Assembly: GCF_012769535.1 (NCBI RefSeq)
Contig: NZ_CP046565.1
Coordinates: 808,434-872,433, forward strand
DNA from: Methylococcus geothermalis
GTDB lineage: Bacteria; Pseudomonadota; Gammaproteobacteria; Methylococcales; Methylococcaceae
Reading direction: 5' to 3'
Length of the DNA: 64,000 bases
How positions within the stretch are numbered: position 1 is the stretch's first letter; each line of letters opens with the position of its first letter. This document shows positions 26,319-35,391 of the stretch, piece by piece. The notes below the pieces were generated by a model, which saw only the letters and a program-made list of their open reading frames with translations, had not been told where the DNA came from and made no database searches. Position numbers and translations under genes: made by a program.

Positions 26319-28177
26319 TGCTGTTACAAATTTCCGAACCTGGCGTCAGCGCCAAGCCGCAGCAGCGGCTCGCGGTGGGGATCGACCTGGGTACGACCAA
26401 TTCGCTGGTCGCAGCCGTCAGGGACGAGGTGCCGGTGGTGTTTGGCGACACGCAAGGCCGCACCCTGCTGCCTTCGGTGGTGCGCTACCTGGACGGCGGG
26501 GCGGTCGAGGTCGGCTACGAGGCCAAGGCCCGGCAGAGCGAAGACCCCGAGAACACCTTCGTTTCGGTCAAGCGCTACATGGGCCGGGGCCTGAACGACA
26601 TCGCCGAGCACCACGGCGCGCCCTACAAGTTCGTCGATGGCGAGGGCATGGTGCAGTTCGACACCCGCGCCGGCCGGATCAGTCCGGTCCAGGTGTCGGC
26701 CGAGATTCTCAAGGTTCTGCGCGACCGGGCGGTCGCGGAAATGGGCGGTCCACTCGCCGGTGCCGTGATCACGGTGCCGGCCTATTTCGACGAGGCCCAG
26801 CGCCAGGCCACCAAGGACGCCGCCAAGCTGGCGGGCCTGGAAGTCTTCCGCTTGCTCAACGAGCCGACCGCGGCCGCCGTGGCCTATGGGCTCGACCATG
26901 CGGCGGAAGGCGTGTACGCCGTCTATGACTTAGGGGGAGGCACCTTCGACATCTCGGTGCTGAAGCTCACCCGCGGCGTGTTCGAGGTGCTGGCCACCAA
27001 CGGCGATCCGGCTCTGGGCGGCGACGATTTCGACCGGGCGGTCTACGACTGGCTGCTCGCACAGAGCGGCATCAGCGGGCTGTCCAGCGGCGATGCGCGG
27101 CTGCTGATGGCCGCCTCCCGCGTCGCCAAGGAGCAGCTTTCCGACCGCGCCGAGGCGATCATCGACACGGCGCTGTCGGACGGTTCCCGGATTGCGCTGA
27201 CTCTGAGCCGCGATACCTTCGCGGAGCTGACCGCCGGTTTGGTGAAGAAAACGCTCGTCCCGGTCCGGAAGGCGCTGCGCGATGCCGGACTCGCCATCGA
27301 CGAGATCAAGGGCGTGGTCCTGGTCGGCGGCGCGACCCGCATGCCCTGCATCCGCGAGGCGGTGGCCGAATTGTTCCAGCAATCGCCGCTCACCGACCTC
27401 GATCCGGACAAGGTGGTGGCGCTGGGCGCCGCCATGCAGGCCAACCTTTTGGCCGGCAACCGCGCCGGCGGCGACTGGCTGCTGCTCGACGTCATTCCGC
27501 TGTCGCTGGGCATCGAAACCCTGGGCGGTTTGTGCGAAAAGATCGTTCCGCGCAACACCACCATACCGGTGGCGCGGGCCCAGGAATTCACCACCTGGAA
27601 AGACGGCCAGACCGCCATGAGCATCCATGTGGTGCAGGGCGAGCGCGAACTGGTGAGCGAATGCCGCTCGCTGGCGCGCTTCGAGCTGCGCGGCATCCCG
27701 CCGATGGCGGCGGGCGCGGCGCGCATCCGGGTGACCTACCAGGTCGATGCCGACGGTCTCCTGAACGTGACCGCCGCCGAGCAGACCAGCGGGGTCGAGG
27801 CCAGGATCGAGGTCAAGCCGTCCTACGGCCTGAGCGACGCGGAAGTCGCGCGGATGATCGAGGATTCCTATCTGCATGCCCGCGACGACCTGGAAGCGCG
27901 GCGGCTGCAGGAGCAGAAGGTCGAAGCCTCCCGCCTGATCGAAGCCACCGAGTCGGCATTGGCCGAGGACGGCGGGCTGCTCAGCGAGGAAGAACTCGAG
28001 GTCCTGGTGAAAGGCGTGCAGGTCCTGAAAGGCGCGATGGAGGGCTCGGACTGGCAGGCGATCAAGAATGCCGCCGACGCGTTGAACGAGGCCAGCACCG
28101 AATTCGCCGGGCGCCGAATGGACTACAGCATCAAGGTCGCGCTCACCGGCCAGAAGCTGGACAGCCTGGGAGTCTGA
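26318..28177 (+). CDS. hscA: Fe-S chaperone HscA (Hsc66)
   Basis: A 619-residue Hsp70 specialised for releasing clusters from IscU. The ATPase domain starts with [13 protein letters not shown], with [13 protein letters not shown] and [10 protein letters not shown] further on. The substrate-binding domain follows from about residue 390. It is directly coupled to hscB. Confidence 0.95.
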   Translation: MLLQISEPGVSAKPQQRLAVGIDLGTTNSLVAAVRDEVPVVFGDTQGRTLLPSVVRYLDGGAVEVGYEAKARQSEDPENTFVSVKRYMGRGLNDIAEHHGAPYKFVDGEGMVQFDTRAGRISPVQVSAEILKVLRDRAVAEMGGPLAGAVITVPAYFDEAQRQATKDAAKLAGLEVFRLLNEPTAAAVAYGLDHAAEGVYAVYDLGGGTFDISVLKLTRGVFEVLATNGDPALGGDDFDRAVYDWLLAQSGISGLSSGDARLLMAASRVAKEQLSDRAEAIIDTALSDGSRIALTLSRDTFAELTAGLVKKTLVPVRKALRDAGLAIDEIKGVVLVGGATRMPCIREAVAELFQQSPLTDLDPDKVVALGAAMQANLLAGNRAGGDWLLLDVIPLSLGIETLGGLCEKIVPRNTTIPVARAQEFTTWKDGQTAMSIHVVQGERELVSECRSLARFELRGIPPMAAGAARIRVTYQVDADGLLNVTAAEQTSGVEARIEVKPSYGLSDAEVARMIEDSYLHARDDLEARRLQEQKVEASRLIEATESALAEDGGLLSEEELEVLVKGVQVLKGAMEGSDWQAIKNAADALNEASTEFAGRRMDYSIKVALTGQKLDSLGV

Positions 28178-28179
28178 GC

Positions 28180-28518
28180 ATGCCGCAAATCAAGGTGTTG
28201 CCCCATGCCGAACTCTGCCCGGAAGGCGCCGTCATCAAGGCGAGCTACGGCCAGAGCATCTGCGACGCCCTGCTGCACGGCGGTATCGAAGTCGAGCATG
28301 CCTGCGAAATGGCCTGCGCCTGCTCCACCTGCCATGTCATCGTGCGCGAAGGCTACGACTCGCTGAATCCGGCCGACGATGCCGAGGACGACATGCTCGA
28401 CCGGGCTTGGGGGCTGGAGCCGCATTCCCGGCTGGCCTGCCAGGCGGTGGTGAGCAAGGCCGACCTGGTCATCGAACTGCCGCGCTACAGCCGTAACCTG
28501 GCGAAAGAACTCAAGTGA
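28180..28518 (+). CDS. fdx: ISC-type [2Fe-2S] ferredoxin
   Basis: A 112-residue adrenodoxin-type ferredoxin that gives electrons for cluster assembly on IscU. Ligands are in HACEMACACSTC and RLACQ. It starts 2 bases after hscA and ends the canonical isc set. iscX is absent, and nifV follows 8 bases later. Confidence 0.93.
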   Translation: MPQIKVLPHAELCPEGAVIKASYGQSICDALLHGGIEVEHACEMACACSTCHVIVREGYDSLNPADDAEDDMLDRAWGLEPHSRLACQAVVSKADLVIELPRYSRNLAKELK

Positions 28519-28526
28519 GGCGACCC

Positions 28527-29681
28527 ATGAACGCACGCAAGGTCACCATCAACGACACCACCCTTCGCGACGGCGAGCAGACCGCGGGGGTCGCTTTCAC
28601 CGCCGAGGAAAAGCTCTCCATCGCCCATGCCCTGGCTCGGGCCGGCGTGCCGGAAATGGAAGTGGGCATACCCGTCATGGGCGCCGAGGAGCAGGAAGTG
28701 ATCCGGGCGATCGCTGGGTTAGGCCTGCCGTCCCGGTTGATGGTCTGGGGCCGGATGTGCGAACAGGACCTGGCCGCGGCCGAGGGCTGCGGGGCCGATC
28801 TGGTGAACCTGTCGATCCCGGTGTCGGACATCCATCTCCGCCACAAGGTGCACCGGACCCGCGAATGGGTGCTGGCCAGCATCGACCGCTTCGTGAAGCA
28901 GGGGCTGGATAACGGCATGGAGGTCTGCGTCGGCTGCGAGGATGCCTCCCGCGCCGATGCCGACTTCCTGTTGCAGGTCGCCCAGGCGGCGCAGCGGGCC
29001 GGGGCCAGGCGTATCCGCTTCGCCGATACCTTGGGGTTGCTGGAACCGATGTCCACCTTCGAGCGTATCCGCAAGCTGGCCGAGGGCTCGGACCTGGAAA
29101 TCGAAATGCACGCCCATAACGACTTCGGGCTGGCGACGGCCAATACCCTGATGGCGGTGCAGGCCGGGGCGAGCCATGTGAACACCACGGTCAACGGCCT
29201 GGGCGAGCGGGCCGGGAATGCGGCCATCGAGGAAACCGTGATGGCCCTGCACCAGTTGTACGGCTTGGATACCGGCATCGCGGTCGATCATTTCCCGGAG
29301 ATTTCCGGGCTGGTGGCGTCCGCTTCCGGCCGGCCGGTGGCGGCCAACAAGAGTATCGTCGGCGAGGCGGTATTCACCCACGAGGCGGGCATCCATGTCG
29401 ACGGCCTGCTCAAGAACGTCATCAACTACCAGGGCGTGGACCCCAAGGAGCTCGGTCGCGAGCACCGCCTGGTGCTGGGCAAACATTCCGGCACCCACGC
29501 CGTGATGCGGAGTTTCAGCCTGCTCGGGATCGACCTGAGCGAGGTGGACGCCGGCCGGGTGCTCAAGCGCATCCGCATCCACGCCAGCCGGACCAAGCGC
29601 CCGCCCAGCGAGACCGAGCTGAAGCTGTTCTACGCCGAAACCTCGCTGTCGGCGCAGCCGCGCCCGGGCCTGTTCGGCTGA
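28527..29681 (+). CDS. nifV: homocitrate synthase
   Basis: A 384-residue enzyme condensing acetyl-CoA and 2-oxoglutarate to (R)-homocitrate, the organic ligand of FeMo-co. The N-terminus INDTTLRDGEQTAGVAF and the metal-binding HAHNDFGLATAN are the DRE-TIM metallolyase signature. VNTTVNGLGERAGNA and HEAGIHVDGLLK confirm the NifV/isopropylmalate synthase group. Being 8 bases after fdx, it shares the isc transcript. Confidence 0.95.
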   Translation: MNARKVTINDTTLRDGEQTAGVAFTAEEKLSIAHALARAGVPEMEVGIPVMGAEEQEVIRAIAGLGLPSRLMVWGRMCEQDLAAAEGCGADLVNLSIPVSDIHLRHKVHRTREWVLASIDRFVKQGLDNGMEVCVGCEDASRADADFLLQVAQAAQRAGARRIRFADTLGLLEPMSTFERIRKLAEGSDLEIEMHAHNDFGLATANTLMAVQAGASHVNTTVNGLGERAGNAAIEETVMALHQLYGLDTGIAVDHFPEISGLVASASGRPVAANKSIVGEAVFTHEAGIHVDGLLKNVINYQGVDPKELGREHRLVLGKHSGTHAVMRSFSLLGIDLSEVDAGRVLKRIRIHASRTKRPPSETELKLFYAETSLSAQPRPGLFG

Positions 29682-29726
29682 GGTCCACGCGACGACTCGA
29701 AACCCCACTCAATCGAAGGACCCATC

Positions 29727-30065
29727 ATGAATCCGGTTTTACAGCGCATACAGCAGTTTTCCGCGGCCGAAGAGTTCCTCGACTTCTTCGGCGTCGATTA
29801 CGAACCGTCGGTGGTGCATGTCAATCGGCTGCATATCCTCAAGCGATTCAACCAGTATCTGAACCGCACGCCGATCACGGACGACATGGATGAAGCCACC
29901 GCCATGGCGACCTGCAAGTCGCTGCTGAGCCAGGCCCACGACGACTTCGTGAAGTCCAGCGCGGCTCAGGAAAAGGTGTTCAAGGTGTTCCAGGATCAGG
30001 ACGGCAAGAGCATATCGCTGGACAGCATCAAGGCGAGCCTGGCCACACGCGGCCAGCGGGCTTGA
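29727..30065 (+). CDS. nifW: nitrogenase-stabilising protein NifW
   Basis: A 112-residue NifW ([31 protein letters not shown]), which associates with MoFe protein and helps protect it from oxygen or aids its maturation. GAAGGA ribosome site. It follows nifV by 45 bases, as in many nif clusters. Confidence 0.93.
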   Translation: MNPVLQRIQQFSAAEEFLDFFGVDYEPSVVHVNRLHILKRFNQYLNRTPITDDMDEATAMATCKSLLSQAHDDFVKSSAAQEKVFKVFQDQDGKSISLDSIKASLATRGQRA

Positions 30066-30069
30066 GATT

Positions 30070-30181
30070 TCTCCCCTCCCTCTGGGAGAGGTCGGGGGTG
30101 AGAGAGGCTGGTCGAGCCTCGCATCGCTGGCCGGCACCGCAGTCCCGCATCCGGCCCTTCGGGCCCCCTTGTCACCAAGGG
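30070..30181. repeat. intergenic array of short palindromes after nifW
   Basis: Three small hairpins in a row: CTCCC/GGGAG in CCTCCCTCTGGGAGAGG near 30075-30090, GGCCC-TTC-GGGCC at 30153-30165, and CCCTTG-TCAC-CAAGGG at 30166-30181. The CCCTCTGGGAGAGG...GGGGTGAG wording resembles common dispersed intergenic repeats. It separates nifW from the next gene by 197 bp and may be a stabiliser or partial terminator inside the operon. Confidence 0.55.
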
Positions 30182-30262
30182 AGAAGGGAAAATGGGCGGC
30201 CCACTGCCGCAGGTTCCTGGTGAAGGAGCCAACGATTGTTCAACATAAGGAGAGGTCTTTTC

Positions 30263-30589
30263 ATGCCCAAGCCCAGTAAGCACGTCTTCGTCTGCGCCCA
30301 AACCCGGCCGCCCGGCCATCCGCGCGGTTCCTGCGGCCAGCTCGGTTCCACCGCGGTGTTCCAGACCTTCATGCAGCAGTTCGAGACCGGCCAGCTCTAC
30401 GGCCAGTTCGCGCTGACCAGCACGGGCTGCCTCGGCACCTGCGATCTCGGCCCCACGGTCCTGGTTTATCCGGAGGGCGTGATGTATTCCAAGGTGAGCC
30501 CGGCAGACGTGGCCGAAATCATCGAGGAGCATCTGAAGAACGACCGGCCGGTCGAGCGGCTGCTCGCTCCGGCGGCACTGTGGGGCTGA
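30263..30589 (+). CDS. thioredoxin-like [2Fe-2S] ferredoxin, Shethna protein I type
   Basis: A 108-residue thioredoxin-fold ferredoxin beginning MPKPSKHVFVCAQTRPPGHPRGSCG. Four ligand cysteines: the first in FVCAQ, the second in GSCGQ, then TGCLGTCDLG. It is the family of Azotobacter Shethna protein I, whose gene also lies in a nif cluster. Its partner is not firmly known. The ATG at 30263 gives the family N-terminus. Confidence 0.87.
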   Translation: MPKPSKHVFVCAQTRPPGHPRGSCGQLGSTAVFQTFMQQFETGQLYGQFALTSTGCLGTCDLGPTVLVYPEGVMYSKVSPADVAEIIEEHLKNDRPVERLLAPAALWG

Positions 30590-30602
30590 CGGGAGCGCGA
30601 CG

Positions 30603-31091
30603 ATGGATAGAGGCGCCGATCCCTTGCGTTCGTTCTACGCCGGCGAGGTGCCCGCCCAGGTGGGTGGGCTCTTGGAGCAGGCGATGAGCGCATACGCCGA
30701 CACCGAACAGGCCGAAGCCTATTTGAGGCGGGCGCATACGGAGGCGCCCGAAGCCTTGTCGGTCTATTTCTCGATGTACAAGTTCTACTTCTACAAGGGG
30801 CGCTTGGCCGATGCCGAGCGGGTGGTGCGTATGGCGCTGGAAGCGGCGGCCCGGCAGGGCGGCTTTCCGAACGACATCGAGGCATTGACGCCCGCCACCG
30901 TCGATTGGCAGCGCTACGACGCGCCCCAGCATTTCTACCTGTTCTCGCTCAAGGCGCTGGCCTTCATCCGTCTGCGTCGGGGCGACAGGGACGAGTGCGA
31001 ACGCCTCCTGGCCAAGCTGGGAGAACTGGACCGAAACGACAGCGTGGGCGCCTCCGTGATCCGGGCCTTTGCGGAAGGGAGCGCCGCCTGA
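30603..31091 (+). CDS. nif-linked helical-repeat (TPR-like) protein
   Basis: A 162-residue protein with paired helices of the TPR type (EQAEAYLRRAHTEAPEALSVYFSMYKFYFYKGRLADAERVV, then a second set near the C-terminus). No signal peptide. Such a gene sits beside the Shethna I-type ferredoxin in other nif regions as far as I recall. The function is unknown; a scaffold role in nitrogenase assembly is a guess. Confidence 0.75.
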   Translation: MDRGADPLRSFYAGEVPAQVGGLLEQAMSAYADTEQAEAYLRRAHTEAPEALSVYFSMYKFYFYKGRLADAERVVRMALEAAARQGGFPNDIEALTPATVDWQRYDAPQHFYLFSLKALAFIRLRRGDRDECERLLAKLGELDRNDSVGASVIRAFAEGSAA

Positions 31092-31149
31092 TCCACTCAG
31101 GCCATTTTTCCACACCACCTACGACACACACGATATAAGAGGACGCTAC

Positions 31150-31458
31150 ATGTCTATCCTGACCATCCAGCCATCCGGAAAAACCATCGAGACTCGGGAG
31201 GGCGCCTCCCTGCTCGAACTCATCATGGAAGCCGGCGAGGCCATCATGCACAAATGCGACGGCAACGCCCAGTGCGGTTCCTGCCACATCTTCCTGCAGG
31301 CCGGCCGCAAGAGCGTGTCGAAAATCGGCGCGGAAGAGAATGCCAAGCTGGACACGATCGTCGGCGTCGGTTCCAAGTCGCGCCTGGCTTGCCAAGCGAA
31401 AGTCACCGGCGAGGAAGACATCACCGTCGAGCTGCTGGGCTTCGCTTCCGGCTTGTAG
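31150..31458 (+). CDS. [2Fe-2S] ferredoxin, nif-associated
   Basis: A 102-residue plant-type ferredoxin, with ligands in CDGNAQCGSC and RLACQA. Distinct from the isc Fdx upstream and from the Shethna II protein. It could be an alternative electron donor in nitrogenase maturation or catalysis. The ATG at 31150 lies after a GAGG ribosome site. Confidence 0.88.
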   Translation: MSILTIQPSGKTIETREGASLLELIMEAGEAIMHKCDGNAQCGSCHIFLQAGRKSVSKIGAEENAKLDTIVGVGSKSRLACQAKVTGEEDITVELLGFASGL

Positions 31459-31514
31459 TTAGCGCGTTTCGCTCTCGCCCTTATCCTCGTTGGGTAAGCC
31501 GATCAATTGAAGCC

Positions 31515-31620
31515 GTCATTCCGGCATGGATTGCCCGGCATGAAGCCGGTTCACAGGGACGTGCGAGGGGCGCAGCCATCCGTGGCCTCCGGACCCCGGC
31601 ATTCCCCTGCCGGGGTGACG
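31515..31620. repeat. dispersed-type palindromic repeat in the nif region
   Basis: Contains a perfect 8-bp hairpin CCCCGGCA/TGCCGGGG at 31594-31615, preceded by GTCATTCCGGCATGGA and followed by GTGACG. The wording (GTCATTCCGGCATGGA ... CCCCGGCATTCCCCTGCCGGGG) resembles short interspersed elements common in proteobacterial intergenic DNA. It occupies most of the 243-bp gap between the ferredoxin and grxD, which otherwise holds no gene. Confidence 0.6.
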
Positions 31621-31701
31621 AGCCGCCCTTTATTCGACGGCATGGTCCATGAAGGAGAGGGGGATGAGGGCGCAGTTTCTTCCCATTCGTGAGGCACCGC
31701 C

Positions 31702-32034
31702 ATGAGCAATATCGAAGACACCATCCGCGACCAGATCGCAAAACATCCGGTCATCCTTTACATGAAGGGCGTGCCGGAGATGCCGCAGTGCGGCTTTTCC
31801 GCCAAGGCCGTGTCCTGCTTGCAGGCTGCCGGCGTGCCGTTCGCTTACGTGAACATCCTCGCGGCCCCTTCCATCCGCGAGAAGCTGCCGAGCATTTCGC
31901 AATGGCCCACGTTTCCGCAGCTTTTCATCGGCGGCGAACTGATCGGCGGCAGCGACATCGTCAGCGAACTGTCGGCGAGCGGCGAGCTGAAGACCCTGCT
32001 CGATGCCGCCGTGACCGGACGGGCAGCAGGCTGA
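31702..32034 (+). CDS. grxD: monothiol glutaredoxin (Grx4/Grx5 type)
   Basis: A 110-residue CGFS glutaredoxin (MPQCGFSAKA) that binds a bridged [2Fe-2S] cluster with glutathione and passes it on, often with BolA. WPTFPQLFIGGELIGGSDIV is the family's conserved second half. The stop is followed 3 bases later by bolA. Azotobacter also has a nif-linked monothiol glutaredoxin, so a nitrogenase role is plausible. Confidence 0.93.
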   Translation: MSNIEDTIRDQIAKHPVILYMKGVPEMPQCGFSAKAVSCLQAAGVPFAYVNILAAPSIREKLPSISQWPTFPQLFIGGELIGGSDIVSELSASGELKTLLDAAVTGRAAG

Positions 32035-32037
32035 ACC

Positions 32038-32286
32038 ATGGAAATCGCCGAAGTCCGCGCCCTGATCGAATCGGGCATTCCGGGCTGCGAAGTCCGGGTG
32101 GAAGGTGAGGGCTGCAATTTTTCCGTAGTGGTCATTGGCGACGCGTTCGAGGGCCTGAATCCGGTCAAGCGCCAGCAGCAGGTCCTGGCGACCGTTACCG
32201 AGCCTTTGTCCACCGGCGCCTTGCACGCCATCAGCATGAAAGTTTATACGCCGGCGGAATGGAGCCGTCTGGCCGATTCCGCTTGA
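32038..32286 (+). CDS. bolA: BolA/IbaG-family protein
   Basis: An 82-residue BolA-fold protein (GCEVRVEGEGCNFSVVVIGDAFEGLNPVKRQQQV). BolA proteins form [2Fe-2S]-bridged heterodimers with monothiol glutaredoxins, and here the two genes are 3 bases apart. The ending KVYTPAEWSRL is the IbaG type. Confidence 0.9.
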   Translation: MEIAEVRALIESGIPGCEVRVEGEGCNFSVVVIGDAFEGLNPVKRQQQVLATVTEPLSTGALHAISMKVYTPAEWSRLADSA

Positions 32287-32305
32287 GTCAAACCTGGAGC
32301 CAGTC

Positions 32306-32539
32306 ATGCCGCTATACGATTTCCACTGCCGCGACTGCGGCCAGATGTCGGAGTTGCTGATCAAGCTCAGCGATACGCCGGTTTGCCCGCACTGCGGCGG
32401 CAGCAACATGGAAAAGCAGGTGGTGCAGATCGCGCCGCACCTGAAGACGCCGGGCATCCTTCAGAGCGCCCGCGCGCAGGCCGCCAAGGAAGGGCATTTC
32501 AGCAATTACAAACCGTCCGAGCGTCCGCGCTTGAAATGA
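32306..32539 (+). CDS. FmdB-family zinc-ribbon protein
   Basis: A 77-residue protein starting MPLYDFHCRDCGQM with a second CPHCGG, the FmdB-type zinc ribbon found in many regulatory or assembly proteins of unknown role. It lies between bolA and the AAA+ gene in the nif-linked operon. Confidence 0.87.
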   Translation: MPLYDFHCRDCGQMSELLIKLSDTPVCPHCGGSNMEKQVVQIAPHLKTPGILQSARAQAAKEGHFSNYKPSERPRLK

Positions 32540-32572
32540 TCTTTTGAACCCCGAACGGGCGATGGGAATGCC

Positions 32573-34285
32573 GTGAAGCTTCAGATCGAAAAACCTTACG
32601 TCGAGGCCATGGTGACCGAGTTCCCGCGCCTGGCGGTGTTGCAGGACCAGTTGCGGTTCGGGAACAGGGCGGAGATCGCCTTCGTCCAGCTGGAGAACGC
32701 CGAGGTCAACTTCCTGCGCCATCTCTACGAGGAAGCCGGTCCGGACCTCAAACAGCGGGCGGTGCAGCTCGCCGTGCTGCAGAAGGCGCTCAACGACGAC
32801 GGCATACGCTTCGAGGCTCACGAGCTGGAGCAGGCCGTGCCCGCCATCGCCCGGTATCTGGCGACCGGCGCCATCCGCGGCTGGGTGTTCACGGCGAACG
32901 TCACCAACCGGCCCTTGCCCTACCTCATCACCCGGCTCGATTACATCCCGGAATCGAACGACGAGATCGGCAAGATCATCATCGAGCTGAAGGCCAATGC
33001 CAAGGGCAATCTCGCCACCGTCGCCCTGCGCATCACCGCCAGCGATGTCGCCGGCAGGACCGTGGGCGAGATCTTCGCGGCCAAGGGATTTCTCAAGGAG
33101 ACGCCCGAGCTGATCGAGTCCTACGACCGGACCGTAGCCCGCTATTTCGACTGGCGCGCCCGCTACGGTACCCAGTTCGCAGGGCAAGGCATCGGCTTCT
33201 ATGCCGAGGACCCGGCCGCCACCCACCGTGACACCGACTGGTCGCGCAAGGACGTGGTGGTCCTGTCGTCCGGTGGCGGCAGCGCCCGTCTGGTGAATGA
33301 CGAAGGCATCCTCACCCACCGCGCACTGACGCTGGACGCCACCGGCGACATCCTCGGGCCGTACCTGCGCAAGGCCGCCAAGAGCAACCGTTACGACGCC
33401 GAGGACGAGGTCCAGGCATTGCAGGATGCGATGCCGGAGGGGCTGTTCACCCAGCTCCCGGTGCATCCCTACATCCTGATGTTCCATCTGGAACTGCACC
33501 ATTACCTGTGGGTGCATGTCGGCGACATCCGTCTCTACGAATACCAGCCGGAACTCAAGCGCAAGCTGGTGCTGCCGGCGGAGCAGACCGACCTGATCGA
33601 CATCCTCACCGCCGAGATGGACGTGCTGATGGACGACATCGTGGCCGGCAAGTCCGGCGGCACCACGGTGCTCTGCGCCGGCCCGCCAGGCGTCGGCAAG
33701 ACCCTGACCGCCGAGGTCTATTCCGAGATCATCCGGCGTCCGCTCTACCGGGTGCATTCCAGCCAGCTCGGCCTCAACGTGGCGGCGATGGAAACCGCGC
33801 TGAAGGACGTGCTGACCCGCGCCCAGCGCTGGGGCGCCGTGATGCTGATCGACGAGGCCGACGTCTACATCAAGCGCCGCGACGACGACATCACCATGAA
33901 CGCCGTGGTCGGCGTGTTCCTGCGGGTGCTGGAGTATTTCAACGGCCTGCTGTTCCTGACCACCAACCGGGTCGACGACATCGACGAGGCCATCGTTTCC
34001 CGCTGTATCGCCCTGATCAAGTTCTATCCGCCCGACCGCGACGACCGTTGCAAGATCTGGCGGGTGATGACGGACCAGTTCGCGCTGGCGGTGGACGAGA
34101 CGCTGATCGGCCGATTGGCGGACGTCTTCCCCACCGCCACCGGGCGCGACATCAAGGGCCTGGCCAAGCTGGTGGCCAAGTATTGCTCGCACAAGCAGGT
34201 CGCGCCCAGCCTGGAGGTGTTCAAGCGCTGCTCCATCTTCCGCGGCATGGACCTGGGACCGGCGGAAGGAACTCGAGATGAGTGA
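32573..34285 (+). CDS. AAA+ ATPase of unknown function, nif-linked
   Basis: A 570-residue protein starting at GTG. The N-terminal 350 residues are unrecognised (mixed alpha/beta, rich in short conserved-looking segments). The C-terminal AAA+ module has Walker A GPPGVGKT near residue 370, Walker B VMLIDEAD near 422 and a sensor-1-like LTTNRVDDID. Single AAA+ modules of this kind remodel protein complexes. Its place after Fe-S assembly genes suggests a chaperone for nitrogenase or cluster enzymes, which is inference. A short gap (33 bp) separates it from the FmdB gene. Confidence 0.8.
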   Translation: MKLQIEKPYVEAMVTEFPRLAVLQDQLRFGNRAEIAFVQLENAEVNFLRHLYEEAGPDLKQRAVQLAVLQKALNDDGIRFEAHELEQAVPAIARYLATGAIRGWVFTANVTNRPLPYLITRLDYIPESNDEIGKIIIELKANAKGNLATVALRITASDVAGRTVGEIFAAKGFLKETPELIESYDRTVARYFDWRARYGTQFAGQGIGFYAEDPAATHRDTDWSRKDVVVLSSGGGSARLVNDEGILTHRALTLDATGDILGPYLRKAAKSNRYDAEDEVQALQDAMPEGLFTQLPVHPYILMFHLELHHYLWVHVGDIRLYEYQPELKRKLVLPAEQTDLIDILTAEMDVLMDDIVAGKSGGTTVLCAGPPGVGKTLTAEVYSEIIRRPLYRVHSSQLGLNVAAMETALKDVLTRAQRWGAVMLIDEADVYIKRRDDDITMNAVVGVFLRVLEYFNGLLFLTTNRVDDIDEAIVSRCIALIKFYPPDRDDRCKIWRVMTDQFALAVDETLIGRLADVFPTATGRDIKGLAKLVAKYCSHKQVAPSLEVFKRCSIFRGMDLGPAEGTRDE

Positions 34286-34363
34286 GCGCTTCGTCGTCAC
34301 GGAAATGAACACGCATCACTTCGTGACGATATTGTCTCTTGAGGCGAGGGACTTAAGGGTGGG

Positions 34364-34386
34364 AAAGCCACGGTTGGCGTGGCTTT
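34364..34386 (+). terminator. hairpin after the AAA+ gene
   Basis: A perfect 9-bp stem AAAGCCACG/CGTGGCTTT with a GTTGG loop, 79 bases past the AAA+ stop. The right arm ends in TTT, so it can act as a terminator or attenuator. A longer inverted repeat CGTCACG/CGTGACG lies just upstream (34295-34328). Confidence 0.6.
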
Positions 34387-34429
34387 GATGTCATCCCGAG
34401 AGAATCAACCGAGTTTTTTAGGATCAAGT

Positions 34430-35107
34430 ATGAACTACGCTTTCCCACCCGCCCCCATCATTACCCTCGACGCCATGTCGAGCAACCCGTTTCCGGTGCG
34501 CCGCATTTTTTGCCTCGCCCGCAATTATCCGGAATCCGGCCAGGAAGCGGTGAAGCCCGCCGAGCCGAGCTTCTTCCTGAAGCCGCCCGGTACCATCCTG
34601 CAGAACAATTCCGTGCTGCCGTATCCGCCCGGCACCGGCGCGCTGTCTCCCGAGGTGGAAATGGTGGTGGCGCTGCATAAGGGCGGCCGCAACATTCCGG
34701 CGGACAAGGTCGATTACGACTATGTGTTCGGCTATGCCGTGGGCCTCGACATGACCCGGCGCGACGCGCTCGATGCCGCCATCGCGCAGGGGCTGCCGTG
34801 GGACAAGGCCAAGGTCTTCGACCATTCCTCCCCGTGCTCGGCGATCACGCCGGAGTTCTATGCCGGCAACATCGCCAGCGGCAAGATCGAACTCAAGGTC
34901 AATGGCGAGCTGCGGCAGAGCGGCAACGTGGCCGACATGCTGTGGAAAATCCCCGAGACGGTACATTATCTTTCCACCCGGATGGAGCTGTTCCCCGGCG
35001 ATCTCATTTACACCGGCACGCCGGGCCCGGCCAGCCCCGTGGTCCAGGGCGACGTGATCGAAGCCACGGTGGCGGGACTGGAGCCCCTGGTCATCACGGT
35101 CGGATAG
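34430..35107 (+). CDS. fumarylacetoacetate-hydrolase (FAH) family protein
   Basis: A 225-residue single-domain FAH-fold enzyme. The metal-binding pattern is visible as SPEVEMVVAL and GYAVGLDMTRRD, and IYTGTPGPASPV is near the end. Family members hydrolyse C-C bonds or decarboxylate (fumarylpyruvate, oxaloacetate, acylpyruvates). The substrate is unknown here. The ATG at 34430 is preferred over an upstream start that lacks a ribosome site. Confidence 0.87.
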   Translation: MNYAFPPAPIITLDAMSSNPFPVRRIFCLARNYPESGQEAVKPAEPSFFLKPPGTILQNNSVLPYPPGTGALSPEVEMVVALHKGGRNIPADKVDYDYVFGYAVGLDMTRRDALDAAIAQGLPWDKAKVFDHSSPCSAITPEFYAGNIASGKIELKVNGELRQSGNVADMLWKIPETVHYLSTRMELFPGDLIYTGTPGPASPVVQGDVIEATVAGLEPLVITVG

Positions 35108-35118
35108 CGGAGGCTGCC

Positions 35119-35358
35119 ATGCAGGTCACGACGATCCTGGTCAACGATGTCCCCAAGGTCGTGATCCGGCCCAACGACCGCAAGGATCTGGCCCGCTTCC
35201 TGCGCAACGGCCGCAGCTATCTCACCGGCGATGCGCCGGACGCGGAGCTGAGCCACCGTCCCGCCGACGAAGCCGAGGCGGCGCGCTGGCGCTCCGCCTA
35301 CCAGTTGCATCTCGCCTGGGGCGGCAGCGAGGAATGGTTTTTCGGTGTGCCTTTATAG
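35119..35358 (+). CDS. small unknown protein, 79 aa
   Basis: A 79-residue protein not recognised as a family (VRVVIRP-like start, then RKDLARFLRNGRSYLTGDAPD and a C-terminal WGGSEEWFFGVPL). It is 11 bases after the FAH gene with a GGAGG ribosome site, so it is translated in that unit. No cysteine. Confidence 0.65.
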   Translation: MQVTTILVNDVPKVVIRPNDRKDLARFLRNGRSYLTGDAPDAELSHRPADEAEAARWRSAYQLHLAWGGSEEWFFGVPL

Positions 35359-35391
35359 GCCGTAGTTCACTTGATTTCATCGGAGAGACCC

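Noticed and set aside
34278-34388. A 36-residue frame (MSERFVVTEMN...) overlapping the end of the AAA+ gene
   Set aside because: It has no clear ribosome site, its end runs through a hairpin, and no family is recognised.
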